Positions 26,865-36,005 of a DNA stretch of 64,000 nt are shown here, in pieces (position 1 is the first letter of the stretch; every line of letters starts with the position of its first letter). The notes beneath the pieces were generated by a model. It ran no database searches and was not told where the DNA came from. It saw nothing but the letters and a program-made list of their open reading frames with translations. Source of the stretch: JBBATK01 sp044224515 (GTDB taxonomy: Bacteria; Bacteroidota; Ignavibacteria; Kapaibacteriales; NICIL-2); NCBI GenBank assembly GCA_044224515.1, contig JBGAKH010000005.1, forward strand, positions 1 to 64,000. The letters are read 5' to 3'. Position numbers and translations under genes: made by a program.

Positions 26865-28310
26865 ATGTCGGAAAACACAGACATCTTACAGGAAATCACT
26901 TCTCGCGAATACGAGTTTGGATTTGTCAGCAATGTTGAGCAGGACATCATCCCGTTTGGCCTGAGCGAAGACGTTGTTCGCATGATTTCAGCCAAGAAGG
27001 AAGAGCCGGAGTGGATGTTGAATTATCGTCTCAAAGCCTACCGTCATTGGCTGACCATGCAGGAACCCAAGTGGGCAAATGTTCACTATCCTGCCATTGA
27101 CTACAACGCGATTAGCTACTATGCTGAGCCGAAGAAGAAACCGACGCTCAATTCTATGAACGAGGTGGATCCGGAGTTGCGCGAGACATTTGAGAAGCTT
27201 GGAATCTCTTTGGCCGAGCAAGAACGACTCAGTGGTGTGGCCGTTGACGCGGTATTCGATTCAGTCTCGGTCGCTACGACTTTTCGCTCAAAGTTAGCCG
27301 AGATGAATATCATCTTCTGCTCTATGAGCGAGGCCATTCGTGAGCACGGAGATCTTGTACAGAAATATCTCGGAAGCGTTGTGCCGCACACCGACAATTA
27401 CTTTTCTGCACTCAACGCAGCGGTCTTTAGTGACGGCTCGTTCTGTCACATCCCTGCAGGAGTACGTTGTCCAATGGAGCTAAGCACCTACTTCCGTATC
27501 AACGCCGCAAACACCGGTCAGTTTGAGCGAACCCTCATTGTGGCCGAAGAGGGTGCTTACGTGAGCTATTTGGAAGGTTGCACGGCGCCCATGCGCGATG
27601 AAAACCAATTGCATGCCGCAGTGGTAGAAATCGTTGCGCAAAAGAATGCAGAAGTGAAATACAGCACAGTACAAAACTGGTATCCGGGCGACAAAGATGG
27701 TAAAGGTGGTATTTACAACTTCGTGACAAAGCGTGGTATCTGCGCAGGCGAACGTTCGAAAATTTCATGGACTCAAGTTGAGACCGGTTCATCAATTACC
27801 TGGAAGTATCCCAGTGTGATCCTCAAGGGCGATGACTCCGTCGGCGAGTTTTACTCAGTGGCCGTTACCAATAACATGCAGCAGGCAGACACCGGTTCGA
27901 AAATGATTCACCTTGGCAAGAACACGCGCTCACGAATTGTCAGCAAGGGTATCTCAGCAGGACGCAGTCAGAATTCTTATCGCGGTCAGGTGCGTGTGAA
28001 TGCAGGAGCCGAAAACGCTCGGAATTTCTCGCAATGTGATTCGCTGTTGCTTGGAGATACTTGCGGTGCACACACTTTTCCATACATCGATGTCTACAAC
28101 AAGTCTGCGCAAGTGGAGCATGAAGCGACGACGTCGAAGATTGGCGAAGACATTTTGTTTTATTGCAATCAACGTGGAATCAGCACCGAGGATGCAGTAG
28201 CCATGATCATCAACGGCTATGCAAAAGAAGTCCTCAAGCAGCTTCCCATGGAGTTTGCCGTTGAAGCTCAAAAGTTGTTGGCGATTTCACTCGAAGGCAG
28301 TGTTGGATAA
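26865..28310 (+). CDS. sufB: Fe-S cluster assembly scaffold SufB (481 aa)
   Basis: Core of the SufBCD complex on which Fe-S clusters are built in the cytosol. Full-length match to the family, with features such as HYPAIDYNAISYYAEPKKK near the N-terminus, HIPAGVRCPMELSTYFRINA, GCTAPM, the YSTVQNWYPGD segment, and the C-terminal Cys/His region (NFSQCDSLLLGD, then HEATTSKIGEDILFY). The ATG at 26865 (MSENTD) is used rather than an in-frame upstream start at 26802. It is first in a sufBCDS-U-sufT-rrf2-A cluster, all on one strand. Length of 481 aa is typical. Confidence 0.97.
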   Translation: MSENTDILQEITSREYEFGFVSNVEQDIIPFGLSEDVVRMISAKKEEPEWMLNYRLKAYRHWLTMQEPKWANVHYPAIDYNAISYYAEPKKKPTLNSMNEVDPELRETFEKLGISLAEQERLSGVAVDAVFDSVSVATTFRSKLAEMNIIFCSMSEAIREHGDLVQKYLGSVVPHTDNYFSALNAAVFSDGSFCHIPAGVRCPMELSTYFRINAANTGQFERTLIVAEEGAYVSYLEGCTAPMRDENQLHAAVVEIVAQKNAEVKYSTVQNWYPGDKDGKGGIYNFVTKRGICAGERSKISWTQVETGSSITWKYPSVILKGDDSVGEFYSVAVTNNMQQADTGSKMIHLGKNTRSRIVSKGISAGRSQNSYRGQVRVNAGAENARNFSQCDSLLLGDTCGAHTFPYIDVYNKSAQVEHEATTSKIGEDILFYCNQRGISTEDAVAMIINGYAKEVLKQLPMEFAVEAQKLLAISLEGSVG

Positions 28311-28499
28311 AACGCTGAAGATCGCGTAACCTGCGCTTAGATCTTCGTGCTAGCTCTGCGCTAGCCGGTCGAGTTGCATAACGAGATGCGCTTCGATAAG
28401 AAGTATGCAAGCCGAACGAGTGTTTTTTGGAGCGCTCTGAGCTTGAAAGAAAAACCTAAGTCGGCGATAGTCAAACACAATATTCGTACACACGAGAAA

Positions 28500-29261
28500 A
28501 TGACACCATTATTAGAAATCAAGAATCTGCATGCCAGCGTTGAAGGCAACGAGATTTTAAAGGGTATCAGTTTGAGTGTGAACCCGGGTGAGGTTCATGC
28601 GATCATGGGACCAAACGGTTCCGGAAAAAGCACACTGGCAAGCGTGTTGTCCGGTCGATCCGATTACGAGGTCAGCGAAGGACAGATTTTGTTCAACGGC
28701 AAAGAGCTGCTTGAGTTGTCGCCTGAGGACCGTGCGCGTGATGGCGTCTTTGTTGCATTCCAATATCCGGTAGAGATCCCGGGTGTGTCGACCGCAAACT
28801 TTCTGAAAACGGCAGTGAATGAAGTTCGCAAGCACCGTGGACAGGAACCTCTGGATGCCATGGAGTTTTTGAAGCTCATGAAGCAGCGCGCAGCGCTGGT
28901 TGAAATGGATCCCGCGTTCTTTTCACGTTCGCTCAATGAAGGCTTCAGCGGTGGCGAAAAGAAGAGAAACGAAATTTTCCAGATGGCAATGCTGGAACCA
29001 ACATTGTCCATTCTGGACGAAACAGATAGCGGTTTAGACATCGATGCACTAAAGATCGTATCGCATGGAGTCAACGCTCTCAAGTCTGCAAACAATGCCA
29101 CTATCGTGATTACACACTATCAGCGCCTTCTCGACTATATCGTGCCGGACATCGTGCACGTTTTGGTAAAGGGAAAAATTGTCATGAGCGGTCCGAAAGA
29201 GCTTGCTCTGGAGCTTGAAGCCAAGGGTTACGACTGGGTGAAAGAAGAGGTTGCCGCATAG
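28500..29261 (+). CDS. sufC: Fe-S assembly ATPase SufC (253 aa)
   Basis: ABC-type ATPase that powers conformational change in the SufBCD scaffold. Walker A is GPNGSGKST at about residues 37-45, the Q-loop lies in FQYPVEIPGV, the signature is SGGEKKRNE, and Walker B with the SufC-specific tail is LSILDETDSGLDIDALK. The ATG at 28500 (MTPLLEIKN) fits the family's N-terminus. An upstream in-frame start at 28374 would add 42 atypical residues. A 189-bp gap separates it from sufB. The next gene, sufD, starts one base after its stop, so these two are translationally coupled. Confidence 0.97.
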   Translation: MTPLLEIKNLHASVEGNEILKGISLSVNPGEVHAIMGPNGSGKSTLASVLSGRSDYEVSEGQILFNGKELLELSPEDRARDGVFVAFQYPVEIPGVSTANFLKTAVNEVRKHRGQEPLDAMEFLKLMKQRAALVEMDPAFFSRSLNEGFSGGEKKRNEIFQMAMLEPTLSILDETDSGLDIDALKIVSHGVNALKSANNATIVITHYQRLLDYIVPDIVHVLVKGKIVMSGPKELALELEAKGYDWVKEEVAA

Positions 29262-29262
29262 T

Positions 29263-30567
29263 ATGAATGAGCTCAAGAAAATACTATCTGAGCAGTATCG
29301 AGTTGAAGATGCTCAGCTAAATGGTGTACGCGGCAGCGAGTGGCACAAGCGTCGTCAACATGCGTTTGAGCAATTCAGCGCTATTGAATTTCCGACACAG
29401 CGCACGGAAGATTGGAAGTTTGTCAACCTGCAAAGCATGTTGGCTACGACATATAGCACAGATGTTCAATCAACGCTTCGCTATGATCAGGTCGAACAGA
29501 TAGGCACCGATACGGACCATCATCAGCTGATCTTCGTGAACGGTCGGCTTGTAACGGAGTGGACTCGCCAACACGAGATGACATTTGTGATGAGTAGTCT
29601 GCATGCGGCATACGAAACGCACCGTGAGTTGATAGACAAACATTTGGCGCAACATCTGCCAAGCGATCGAAACGCCTTCGTTGCCGGCAACACAGCCTGC
29701 ATGAACGATGGTGCGTTTGTCTACGTGCCACGTTCCGCAACTGTTTCCAAAGATCTTCACATACTCAATATTATCGATGCTCGTGAATCGGCGCGTGTCG
29801 TTCAACCACGCAACTTGATTCTTCTTGAAAGAGCATCCTCTTTGAGCATTGTTATGCGAACTATTACTATCGGAGCCCATGTATCGCTGAGCAACCAAGC
29901 CACCGAGCTCGTAATAGATGCGGACGCTCGTTTTGAGTGTGTCAGTATACAAGATGACAGCGCATTGGCAAACAGCATAACGAACCTGCAATGCGAGCAG
30001 TCAGCGAATAGTCACTCGCGATTTGTCACAGTGAGTTTGAGTGGGGCGGTAGTTCGTAATGATCTTGGAACACGTTTACTCGAGCGTGGTGCAGAAGCTC
30101 ACATGTTCGGATTGTACAGTATTGCGGGTTCCAGCGTCGTTGACAATCATACCGTGATGGATCATGCAGCAGCGCACTGTCACAGTAACGAGCTGTATAA
30201 AGGTATACTTGATGCTTCGTCGCAGGGTGTGTTCAACGGTAAGATTTTCGTGCGACAAGACGCTCAGAAGACCTTGGCTTACCAATCGAATCGCAATGTG
30301 ATTTTGTCCGATCGGGCCGGCGTCAACACGAAACCTCAATTGGAAATTCTTGCCGACGATGTGAAGTGCTCACATGGCTGCACCGTTGGTACTTTAGACG
30401 AAGAAGCTTTGTTCTACTTGCGCGCTCGAGGAATCGGTGAGCAACAAGCGCGTGCGCTTCTGCTTACCGCCTTCGCTGAAGACGTTAGTTCAAACATTCG
30501 TGATGAAGCCGTACGTGGCTTCGTCAATGCCAAAATTGAGTCCCAACTGCTCACTACTCACGAATAA
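29263..30567 (+). CDS. sufD: Fe-S assembly protein SufD (434 aa)
   Basis: Partner of SufB in the SufBC2D scaffold. The N-terminal region carries the conserved R-T-E-D-W-K-F-V segment, and the C-terminal half has the SUF core signature (FNGKIFVRQDAQKT, then DDVKCSHGCTVGTLDEEALFYLRARG) with the conserved His-Gly-Cys. The ATG at 29263 is one base after the sufC stop. Length is typical. Followed by sufS after 2 bp. Confidence 0.95.
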   Translation: MNELKKILSEQYRVEDAQLNGVRGSEWHKRRQHAFEQFSAIEFPTQRTEDWKFVNLQSMLATTYSTDVQSTLRYDQVEQIGTDTDHHQLIFVNGRLVTEWTRQHEMTFVMSSLHAAYETHRELIDKHLAQHLPSDRNAFVAGNTACMNDGAFVYVPRSATVSKDLHILNIIDARESARVVQPRNLILLERASSLSIVMRTITIGAHVSLSNQATELVIDADARFECVSIQDDSALANSITNLQCEQSANSHSRFVTVSLSGAVVRNDLGTRLLERGAEAHMFGLYSIAGSSVVDNHTVMDHAAAHCHSNELYKGILDASSQGVFNGKIFVRQDAQKTLAYQSNRNVILSDRAGVNTKPQLEILADDVKCSHGCTVGTLDEEALFYLRARGIGEQQARALLLTAFAEDVSSNIRDEAVRGFVNAKIESQLLTTHE

Positions 30568-30569
30568 CC

Positions 30570-31790
30570 GTGGATCAGGCATTGTTACGATATCGCGAAG
30601 ATTTTCCTATCCTAAGCACTGTAGTACACGGAAAGAAACTCGTGTACCTGGACAATGCAGCCACGGTACAGAAGCCTTCCGTCGTCATCGACAGCATACA
30701 GGACTATTACAGTCATACAAATTCAAACGTGCATCGCGGCGTACATCTCCTTAGCCAGAAGGCGACAGACGCATTTGAGCATGCCCGAGAGATTGTACGA
30801 GAACATCTCAACGCATCGTCGGTTCAAGAAATCATCTACACGCGGGGTACGACGGAGTCCATCAACTTGGTTGCACGTGCGTATGGAGATCACTTCATTA
30901 CGAAAGACGACGAGATTATTCTCTCGCACATGGAACATCACTCGAACATTGTGCCGTGGCAGATGCTCTGTGAACGTGTCGGTGCGCACATTCGCGTCAT
31001 TCCGGTTACCGACTCCGGTGAATTGGACATGGATGCCTTCGCGACTATGCTCAACGGGCGAACCAAACTTGTGAGCCTTGTGTACGTCTCCAACGCACTT
31101 GGTACGATCAATCCTGTCCGGGATGTTATTGCGAAAGCGCATGCCGTGGGTGCGAAAGTTATGTTGGACTGTGCTCAGGCAGCTCCGCATTTGAAGATCG
31201 ATGTTCGAGAATTGGACTGTGATTTCCTTGCTTTCTCCGGACACAAAGTCTACGCACCGACAGGAATCGGTATTCTCTTTGGAAAGAAAGATCTACTTAA
31301 TGCCATGCCTCCATTTATGGGCGGTGGCGATATGATTCACTCGGTGAGCTTTGAGAAAACGACCTACAATCAATTGCCTAACAAGTTCGAGGCCGGCACG
31401 CCACATATCAGCGGAGCCATTGCGCTAGGTCGCGCTCTTCAATACATCGATGCGATCGGTCTGGACCGCATCGCAGAACACGAAGCAGATCTATTGGCAT
31501 ATGGAACCCGGCGCTTTTCCGAGTTAGACGAAGTGCGAATAATAGGTCAAGCGCAACACAAGGCAGGTGTGATCTCGTTTACCTTACGAAATGTCCATCC
31601 GCATGATGTCGGCACCTTTCTCGACCGAGAGGGTGTTGCTATTCGGGCCGGACATCACTGTGTGCAACCCTTGATGAAACGATTTGGAGTGCCCGCTACA
31701 AATCGCGCTTCTTTTGCATTGTACAATACGCGGGAGGAAATCGACCTCTGCGTGCAAGCGTTGAAGAAGGTTCTTGAGTTCTTTGCGTGA
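30570..31790 (+). CDS. sufS: cysteine desulfurase SufS, group II (406 aa)
   Basis: PLP enzyme that removes sulfur from cysteine and passes it to SufU for cluster assembly. The Schiff-base Lys is K226 in S-G-H-K-V-Y-A-P-T-G, the active-site Cys is C364 in R-A-G-H-H-C-V-Q-P, and the PLP-binding HHSN and TRGTTESINL motifs are present. It uses a GTG start at 30570, two bases after the sufD stop. Length and the two catalytic positions match the family closely. The presence of SufU rather than SufE downstream marks the Bacillus-type sulfur relay. Confidence 0.96.
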   Translation: MDQALLRYREDFPILSTVVHGKKLVYLDNAATVQKPSVVIDSIQDYYSHTNSNVHRGVHLLSQKATDAFEHAREIVREHLNASSVQEIIYTRGTTESINLVARAYGDHFITKDDEIILSHMEHHSNIVPWQMLCERVGAHIRVIPVTDSGELDMDAFATMLNGRTKLVSLVYVSNALGTINPVRDVIAKAHAVGAKVMLDCAQAAPHLKIDVRELDCDFLAFSGHKVYAPTGIGILFGKKDLLNAMPPFMGGGDMIHSVSFEKTTYNQLPNKFEAGTPHISGAIALGRALQYIDAIGLDRIAEHEADLLAYGTRRFSELDEVRIIGQAQHKAGVISFTLRNVHPHDVGTFLDREGVAIRAGHHCVQPLMKRFGVPATNRASFALYNTREEIDLCVQALKKVLEFFA

Positions 31791-32088
31791 ACATGAGGTA
31801 CAGTCGATATGAGCAATGTCATGTCTTCCGACCTGTCGGTGAATAAGTCTGATAAACTTGAAAACGCATCTGAGAGGAGACTCAAGACACGAGTGAAACT
31901 CAAAGTTGAAGGTCTTCGGTTCGGTCCGGGCTATGAAGTTAATGTGCGGTCGATCGTCGTGATGTACGATGTTCGATTCACTCAACACAGATGAGCTGAG
32001 ATGCACGTCAAAGTGATAATGAACTGCCATGTGGTCTGAGCGACGAACAATTTTCGGAACACGGCTGCAGTGAACGTAGGAGGATGAA

Positions 32089-32559
32089 ATGATGCACGAG
32101 AACGACGAATTACGCGAACTCTATCAAGAAGTTATTCTTGATCACAATAAGTCGCCACGCAATTACGGTCGCATGGAGCACCCCACACATCATGCTGAGG
32201 GGTTCAACCCCTTATGCGGAGATCATTTGCAGATGTTTCTGCAAATCGAAAATGGAGTGATTCAAGATGTGCGTTTCGAAGGTGACGGTTGTGCGATATC
32301 TAAGGCATCGGCTTCAATTATGACCGGTGAACTCAAAGGCAAAACCGTCGAAGAAGCGGAAAAAATTTTCGATTCATTTCAAGATACCGTAACGGGCCGC
32401 TTGAATGCAGAAGAAGAACCAATGCTTGGAAAGTTGAGTGTGATTAGCGGTGTGCGTGAGTTTCCGGTACGGATCAAATGTGCAACCTTGGCGATGCATA
32501 CCGTGAAAAGCGCTTTACATGGAATATCCCTAACCTCTACTGAGGAAGAGCAACAATAG
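32089..32559 (+). CDS. sufU: SufU-type sulfurtransferase (156 aa)
   Basis: Zinc-dependent sulfurtransferase that accepts persulfide from SufS. The three conserved Cys are C43 in N-P-L-C-G-D, C68 in G-D-G-C-A-I-S-K-A-S, and C131 in R-I-K-C-A-T-L, and the Asp of the P-L-C-G-D motif is kept. The ~18-20 residue insert that distinguishes SufU from IscU lies between the second and third Cys. GTAGGAGG precedes the ATG. A 298-bp gap separates it from sufS. A second adjacent ATG is possible as start. Its place after sufS supports the SufU assignment. Confidence 0.93.
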   Translation: MMHENDELRELYQEVILDHNKSPRNYGRMEHPTHHAEGFNPLCGDHLQMFLQIENGVIQDVRFEGDGCAISKASASIMTGELKGKTVEEAEKIFDSFQDTVTGRLNAEEEPMLGKLSVISGVREFPVRIKCATLAMHTVKSALHGISLTSTEEEQQ

Positions 32560-32657
32560 GAGTCAGCATAAGTCGCCAACAAAGAACTGCGCCATGTGCA
32601 CCTTGTCGCATTCATGTTTCCGATTGAGGCACAGTAAACCAATAAAGAGGAGTTGCC

Positions 32658-33068
32658 GTGACGGAAGAGCAATCATCGAAATCATCAGATCCTGCGGCGT
32701 CGTCAGTAGAGCCGAACGGAGCAACGGATTTGTCGTCCATACCTTCTGTCGGCAGCGTTAGCAAAGCAGAGCTGAAAGAGCGTATCGTAGAGCAGATCAA
32801 GACGGTCTACGATCCTGAGATTCCCATGAATGTATATGATTTGGGATTGATTTACGACATTAGTGTAGACGACTCACTGGTGGCTCAGATCCTTATGACC
32901 CTTACTGCACCGGGATGCCCTGCCGCAGGAATTCTTCCTGTGGAGGTTGCAAATGCTGCAAAAAAGGTAAGCGGAATAGCTGATGCAAAGGTTGAGCTGA
33001 CCTTTGATCCACCGTGGAGCATGCAGATGATGCCGGAGTTTGTCAAGCTTGAGCTAGGATTGTTTTAA
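32658..33068 (+). CDS. SufT-like MIP18/DUF59 Fe-S assembly protein (136 aa)
   Basis: Member of the MIP18 (DUF59, PaaD-like) family, which helps mature Fe-S proteins. The core is seen as KTVYDPEIPMNVYDLGLIYD and LTAPGCPAAGILPVEVANA, with the conserved DPE-[IL]-P motif and the conserved Cys, and the terminal PPWS motif. About 35 N-terminal residues are a Ser/Ala-rich extension. The GTG at 32658 follows AGAGGAGTTGCC. Its stop overlaps the ATG of the Rrf2 gene (TAATG), so regulator and assembly factor are translationally coupled. The symbol sufT is often used for such genes but not certain here. Confidence 0.85.
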   Translation: MTEEQSSKSSDPAASSVEPNGATDLSSIPSVGSVSKAELKERIVEQIKTVYDPEIPMNVYDLGLIYDISVDDSLVAQILMTLTAPGCPAAGILPVEVANAAKKVSGIADAKVELTFDPPWSMQMMPEFVKLELGLF

Positions 33069-33520
33069 TGCTTCGATTATCGAAAAAAGTTGAATACGCG
33101 TTACTTGCTTTGCAGCACACCACGTGTGCCGAAGGTGAAGTGTGTACCGTTAAAGCCATGGCGGAACGCTATTCGATATCGTTCGAGCTGCTGGCAAAAG
33201 TCATGAGCACCTTGTCAAAAAACGGAATCGTGCAGTCAATTCAAGGCGTTAACGGCGGTTTTGTTTTGGCACGTCCGGCGCATGAGATCTCCATTCGTTC
33301 AGTGATTCGTGCTGTTGAAGGCGACCGCGCGCAATTGATTGAGTGTGGCTCTCATGACCAGGGAACTTGTTCGATTGAAGACAGCTGTACGATAAAACAT
33401 CCTTTGCTTCGACTACAGCATGTTATCGACTCGGCATTGGAGTCGATGTCGGTAGCCGAGCTTAGTCCGAAGCACTCACGGACCGAGACCTTTGTTCCAC
33501 TCCTTCTTACACAAGGGTAG
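33068..33520 (+). CDS. Rrf2-family transcriptional regulator of the SUF locus (150 aa)
   Basis: Winged-helix repressor of the Rrf2/IscR family. The N-terminal helix-turn-helix is typical (MLRLSKKVEYALLALQ, then MAERYSISFELLAKVMSTLSKNGIVQS) with the wing V-N-G-G-F-V-L-A. Three Cys at 93, 101 and 107 match the spacing range of IscR-type cluster ligands, so it probably senses Fe-S status and controls the suf genes. It is placed inside the operon rather than at its head, as in many Bacteroidota/Chlorobi loci. The ATG overlaps the preceding stop. Confidence 0.88.
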   Translation: MLRLSKKVEYALLALQHTTCAEGEVCTVKAMAERYSISFELLAKVMSTLSKNGIVQSIQGVNGGFVLARPAHEISIRSVIRAVEGDRAQLIECGSHDQGTCSIEDSCTIKHPLLRLQHVIDSALESMSVAELSPKHSRTETFVPLLLTQG

Positions 33521-33675
33521 GGCAATTGAATCGAAGCCGAAGTCGGCAACAACATCGTGAGTGTTCGCCGTATCGTAAAGATAATGTGCTTGGAAGAGGA
33601 TCTCGGATCTATTTATGGAAGATCACAAGAAGATTACATATACAAACGTTTACCTACAATTTATTGGAGTAAAAA

Positions 33676-34092
33676 ATGACTATCGATTTGAACCCTCGCG
33701 TTGCACCCGAAGATCTTGGTGTAACCAGCATTTCAACCGGTATTGTTGGAGCCGACGAGAGCGACAACATTAACATCACAAACAAAGCAATAGGCGAAGT
33801 CAAGAAGATCAAGGAACAAAACAGCATCCCTGCCGAGTATGGCCTGCGTGTAGGCGTTAAGGGTGGTGGTTGCTCCGGAATGAGCTATACTCTTGGCTTC
33901 GACGCTGCGCCAAAAGAGCGCGATGTAGTCTTGGATGCAGAAGGAGTGAGCGTCTATATCGACACAAAGAGCTTGTTCTACTTGATGGGTGTTACGCTTG
34001 ACTATAGTGATGGACTGATGGGAAAGGGATTTACGTTTAATAATCCCAATGCGACAAAGACCTGCGGCTGTGGCTCTTCGTTCGGCGTCTAA
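33676..34092 (+). CDS. A-type Fe-S carrier (HesB/IscA/ErpA family), 138 aa
   Basis: Carries or inserts Fe-S clusters into target proteins. The three ligand Cys are C66 (in K-G-G-G-C-S-G-M) and C130/C132 in T-C-G-C-G-S-S-F near the C-terminus, the canonical C-x63-C-G-C-G arrangement. It has about 30 residues more than the usual ~107 aa at the N-terminus. A TTGGAG lies shortly before the ATG. A 155-bp gap follows the Rrf2 gene, and the SOD gene follows after 74 bp. It could be sufA, iscA or erpA. Sequence alone does not decide. Confidence 0.92.
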   Translation: MTIDLNPRVAPEDLGVTSISTGIVGADESDNINITNKAIGEVKKIKEQNSIPAEYGLRVGVKGGGCSGMSYTLGFDAAPKERDVVLDAEGVSVYIDTKSLFYLMGVTLDYSDGLMGKGFTFNNPNATKTCGCGSSFGV

Positions 34093-34121
34093 GAAATGTT
34101 AAGGTGAAGAATTGTTTTTAG

Positions 34122-34140
34122 GCGTGTGCTTCGCACACGC
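34122..34140 (+). other. small perfect hairpin between the A-type carrier and SOD genes
   Basis: GCGTGTGC-TTC-GCACACGC, an 8-bp stem with 3-nt loop, lies 26 bp before the SOD start codon. There is a short T run just before it and no T run after it, so it is not a good plus-strand terminator. It may adjust mRNA processing or stability between the two genes. Confidence 0.45.
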
Positions 34141-34166
34141 TTCACAAAAATCATAGGAGAATAACG

Positions 34167-34790
34167 ATGGCTGAATGGAAGTTTAATTCTCGCCCTTACA
34201 GCGATGAAGAAGCAAAAGAGTTGTTGAAAGATGTTATGTCGGCTGAAACATCCGACTGGCACTACAACACTCATCACAAGGGATATGTTACCTTTCTCAA
34301 TAAGATAGAAGCTGAGTTGCCCAATGCCGACAAAGCTGCAGCAAATGGCAATTGGTCGACCTTCGGCGAACTCAAGCGCCGCTTAACCTGGAATCACGCC
34401 GGCACGGTACTGCACGACGTCTTCTGGTCTGTGCTCGGTGGCGATGGCGATACGAGCAAAGGCCCCGAGGTCGTTGCTGCCATAGAGAAAGAGTTTGGTA
34501 GCATGGACGCATGGAAGGCTGACTTCAAGGCGAGCGCTACCGCTGCCAAGTTGAGTGGCTGGGGAGTCCTGGCATTCGATCAGCTCTATAGCGGTCGCTT
34601 ACTCAATGTGTTGGTCGATGAGCATCATTATGGAGCTATCTGGGGCGGTATTCCTTTGATCGCATGTGATGTTTTTGAACATGCCTATTACCACAAGGAT
34701 GGTCCCGCTCGCGCAAAGTACATTGAGAATTTCCTCAATAATCTTCACTGGGGACGTATCAATGAACGCTATCTAAAGTTTGTGAGATAA
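34167..34790 (+). CDS. Fe/Mn superoxide dismutase (207 aa)
   Basis: Converts superoxide to H2O2 and O2 in the cytosol. Metal ligands can be placed by alignment of motifs: H32 in W-H-Y-N-T-H-H-K-G-Y, H83 in L-H-D-V-F-W, D168 and H172 in A-C-D-V-F-E-H-A-Y-Y. The second-sphere H36 and Y40 are kept. The usual G-H/N-H before the second ligand is changed to A-G-T-V-L-H, and the residue after A-Y-Y is His. GGAG precedes the ATG by 7 nt. Location directly behind the SUF cluster fits protection of Fe-S metabolism. Fe versus Mn use cannot be decided. Confidence 0.93.
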   Translation: MAEWKFNSRPYSDEEAKELLKDVMSAETSDWHYNTHHKGYVTFLNKIEAELPNADKAAANGNWSTFGELKRRLTWNHAGTVLHDVFWSVLGGDGDTSKGPEVVAAIEKEFGSMDAWKADFKASATAAKLSGWGVLAFDQLYSGRLLNVLVDEHHYGAIWGGIPLIACDVFEHAYYHKDGPARAKYIENFLNNLHWGRINERYLKFVR

Positions 34791-34855
34791 TATTATCCCT
34801 TCAGTGAGCGCTGCATAAGCGTAAACATGAAAGTGCTACATGACATGGTTTTTTC

Positions 34856-34884
34856 AACAAAGGCTCCTTTTCGGAGCCTTTGTT
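34856..34884 (+). terminator. hairpin terminator after the SOD gene
   Basis: A 12-bp perfect stem AACAAAGGCTCC / GGAGCCTTTGTT with loop TTTTC follows the SOD gene by 65 bp. The T run after it is short (GTTTAG), so termination is probable but not textbook. Confidence 0.6.
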
Positions 34885-35132
34885 GTTTAGTGTAACTGCT
34901 CGTTCCGAGACTCTTCCGGACCTAGCTCCTACGTACATTTCCTATACCTCAATTCTGAAGTGTAGTGTTAAACAGGTGTTATTAGCTCACAAGTGGGAAA
35001 CCATGATGTAACTTCTTGTAATACTATCGTGTCCTCCTGCTAAGAACGCGACAAGAATCTCGAAGCTGAGTAGAGTATACCGGTCTAGCCTAGAGTCTTG
35101 CGCATGTGTTTCACTACAAGTCAGGAGATGCC

Positions 35133-35876
35133 ATGGAAGAGTTTGTTTCCTTTGTTCAGAGCGCCACCATCCGAGCTGCTCGATTGCATCAAGAGGATAT
35201 TCGCAAAGACACCCTGCAAGGATTCTTGTTGACCATGGCGGCTTTCTTTGTGGTTGGGCTGCTTGCGATTCGCTTGCAGCACTCACCTTTGACTATTACA
35301 GATCCGGGGATTTCGAGTATCGATATCGTTGACATACCCAGTGAGAAGCCCTACATAGCACCTGAGACAAGAGTGCAGGCTCGTTCAGAGGTGGGTGATC
35401 GTTTTATTGGTCGACCGGACAGTGTGCCGACATTGAACCTGAGCGTGAACGATGTTAACAAGTCCTTGACCACCTCGACCGGCTCGAACAGTATCAATAC
35501 TAGCAATGGCGGAGGTGAGCCTTCACGCTCTACATCCAATGGAGTTTCGACTTCGACCACTCAAACGAGCTATGTTGAACCGGATTTTGATGCAATACCG
35601 GAAGTCGATGCACAGGTGAATTTGTCTGCGCTGCAAGGGCATATTGAATACCCCGAAATGATGCGTCGTTTAGGTGTAAGCGGTACCGTTGTCGTTGTCG
35701 TAGCCATCAATGAGCAGGGCCGTGCTGTTCGGGCTCGCATTGAATCCACTACAGAAAGTGGTTTTAATAACGCTGCCATTAAAGCTGTCATGCAAACAAC
35801 CTTTACACCCGCACGTAATGGTGGACAAGCCGTTCCAAGCTCGTTGGCGATTCCCATTCGATTTAAGATGAACTAG
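35133..35876 (+). CDS. TonB-family energy transducer protein (247 aa)
   Basis: AGGAGATGCC precedes the ATG at 35133, and an in-frame upstream start at 35106 is less likely. One transmembrane helix is at about residues 31-50 (LLTMAAFFVVGLLAI). A Ser/Thr/Asn-rich low-complexity stretch spans about residues 110-150, and a TonB C-terminal domain spans about 160-247 (YPEMMRRLGVSGTVVVVVAI, then FNNAAIKAVMQTTFTPA). The Pro-rich linker typical of TonB is absent. ExbB/ExbD genes do not adjoin, so it may be a TonB-like protein for another partner. Confidence 0.8.
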   Translation: MEEFVSFVQSATIRAARLHQEDIRKDTLQGFLLTMAAFFVVGLLAIRLQHSPLTITDPGISSIDIVDIPSEKPYIAPETRVQARSEVGDRFIGRPDSVPTLNLSVNDVNKSLTTSTGSNSINTSNGGGEPSRSTSNGVSTSTTQTSYVEPDFDAIPEVDAQVNLSALQGHIEYPEMMRRLGVSGTVVVVVAINEQGRAVRARIESTTESGFNNAAIKAVMQTTFTPARNGGQAVPSSLAIPIRFKMN

Positions 35877-35930
35877 GAGCTGTCTAGCGCTAACGTCTGC
35901 TTTATATCTCAAAGGCTATGCATTAGGCTG

Positions 35931-35938
35931 TATTTTTG
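35931..35938 (+). promoter_or_regulatory. possible -7 box before queE
   Basis: TATTTTTG matches the Bacteroidota TAnnTTTG form, about 70 bp before the queE start. No TTG is found about 19 nt upstream, so support is weak. Confidence 0.35.
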
Positions 35939-36005
35939 CCTTGTCGGCCGGATACGGTGTGTAAGGTACTTGTCCTGAGGTTTGCACACCGGAGCATCAT
36001 GACTC

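Noticed and set aside
31809..31994. 61-aa ORF between sufS and sufU
   Set aside because: Basic, no recognised domain, weak ribosome binding site. Could be real but not supported.
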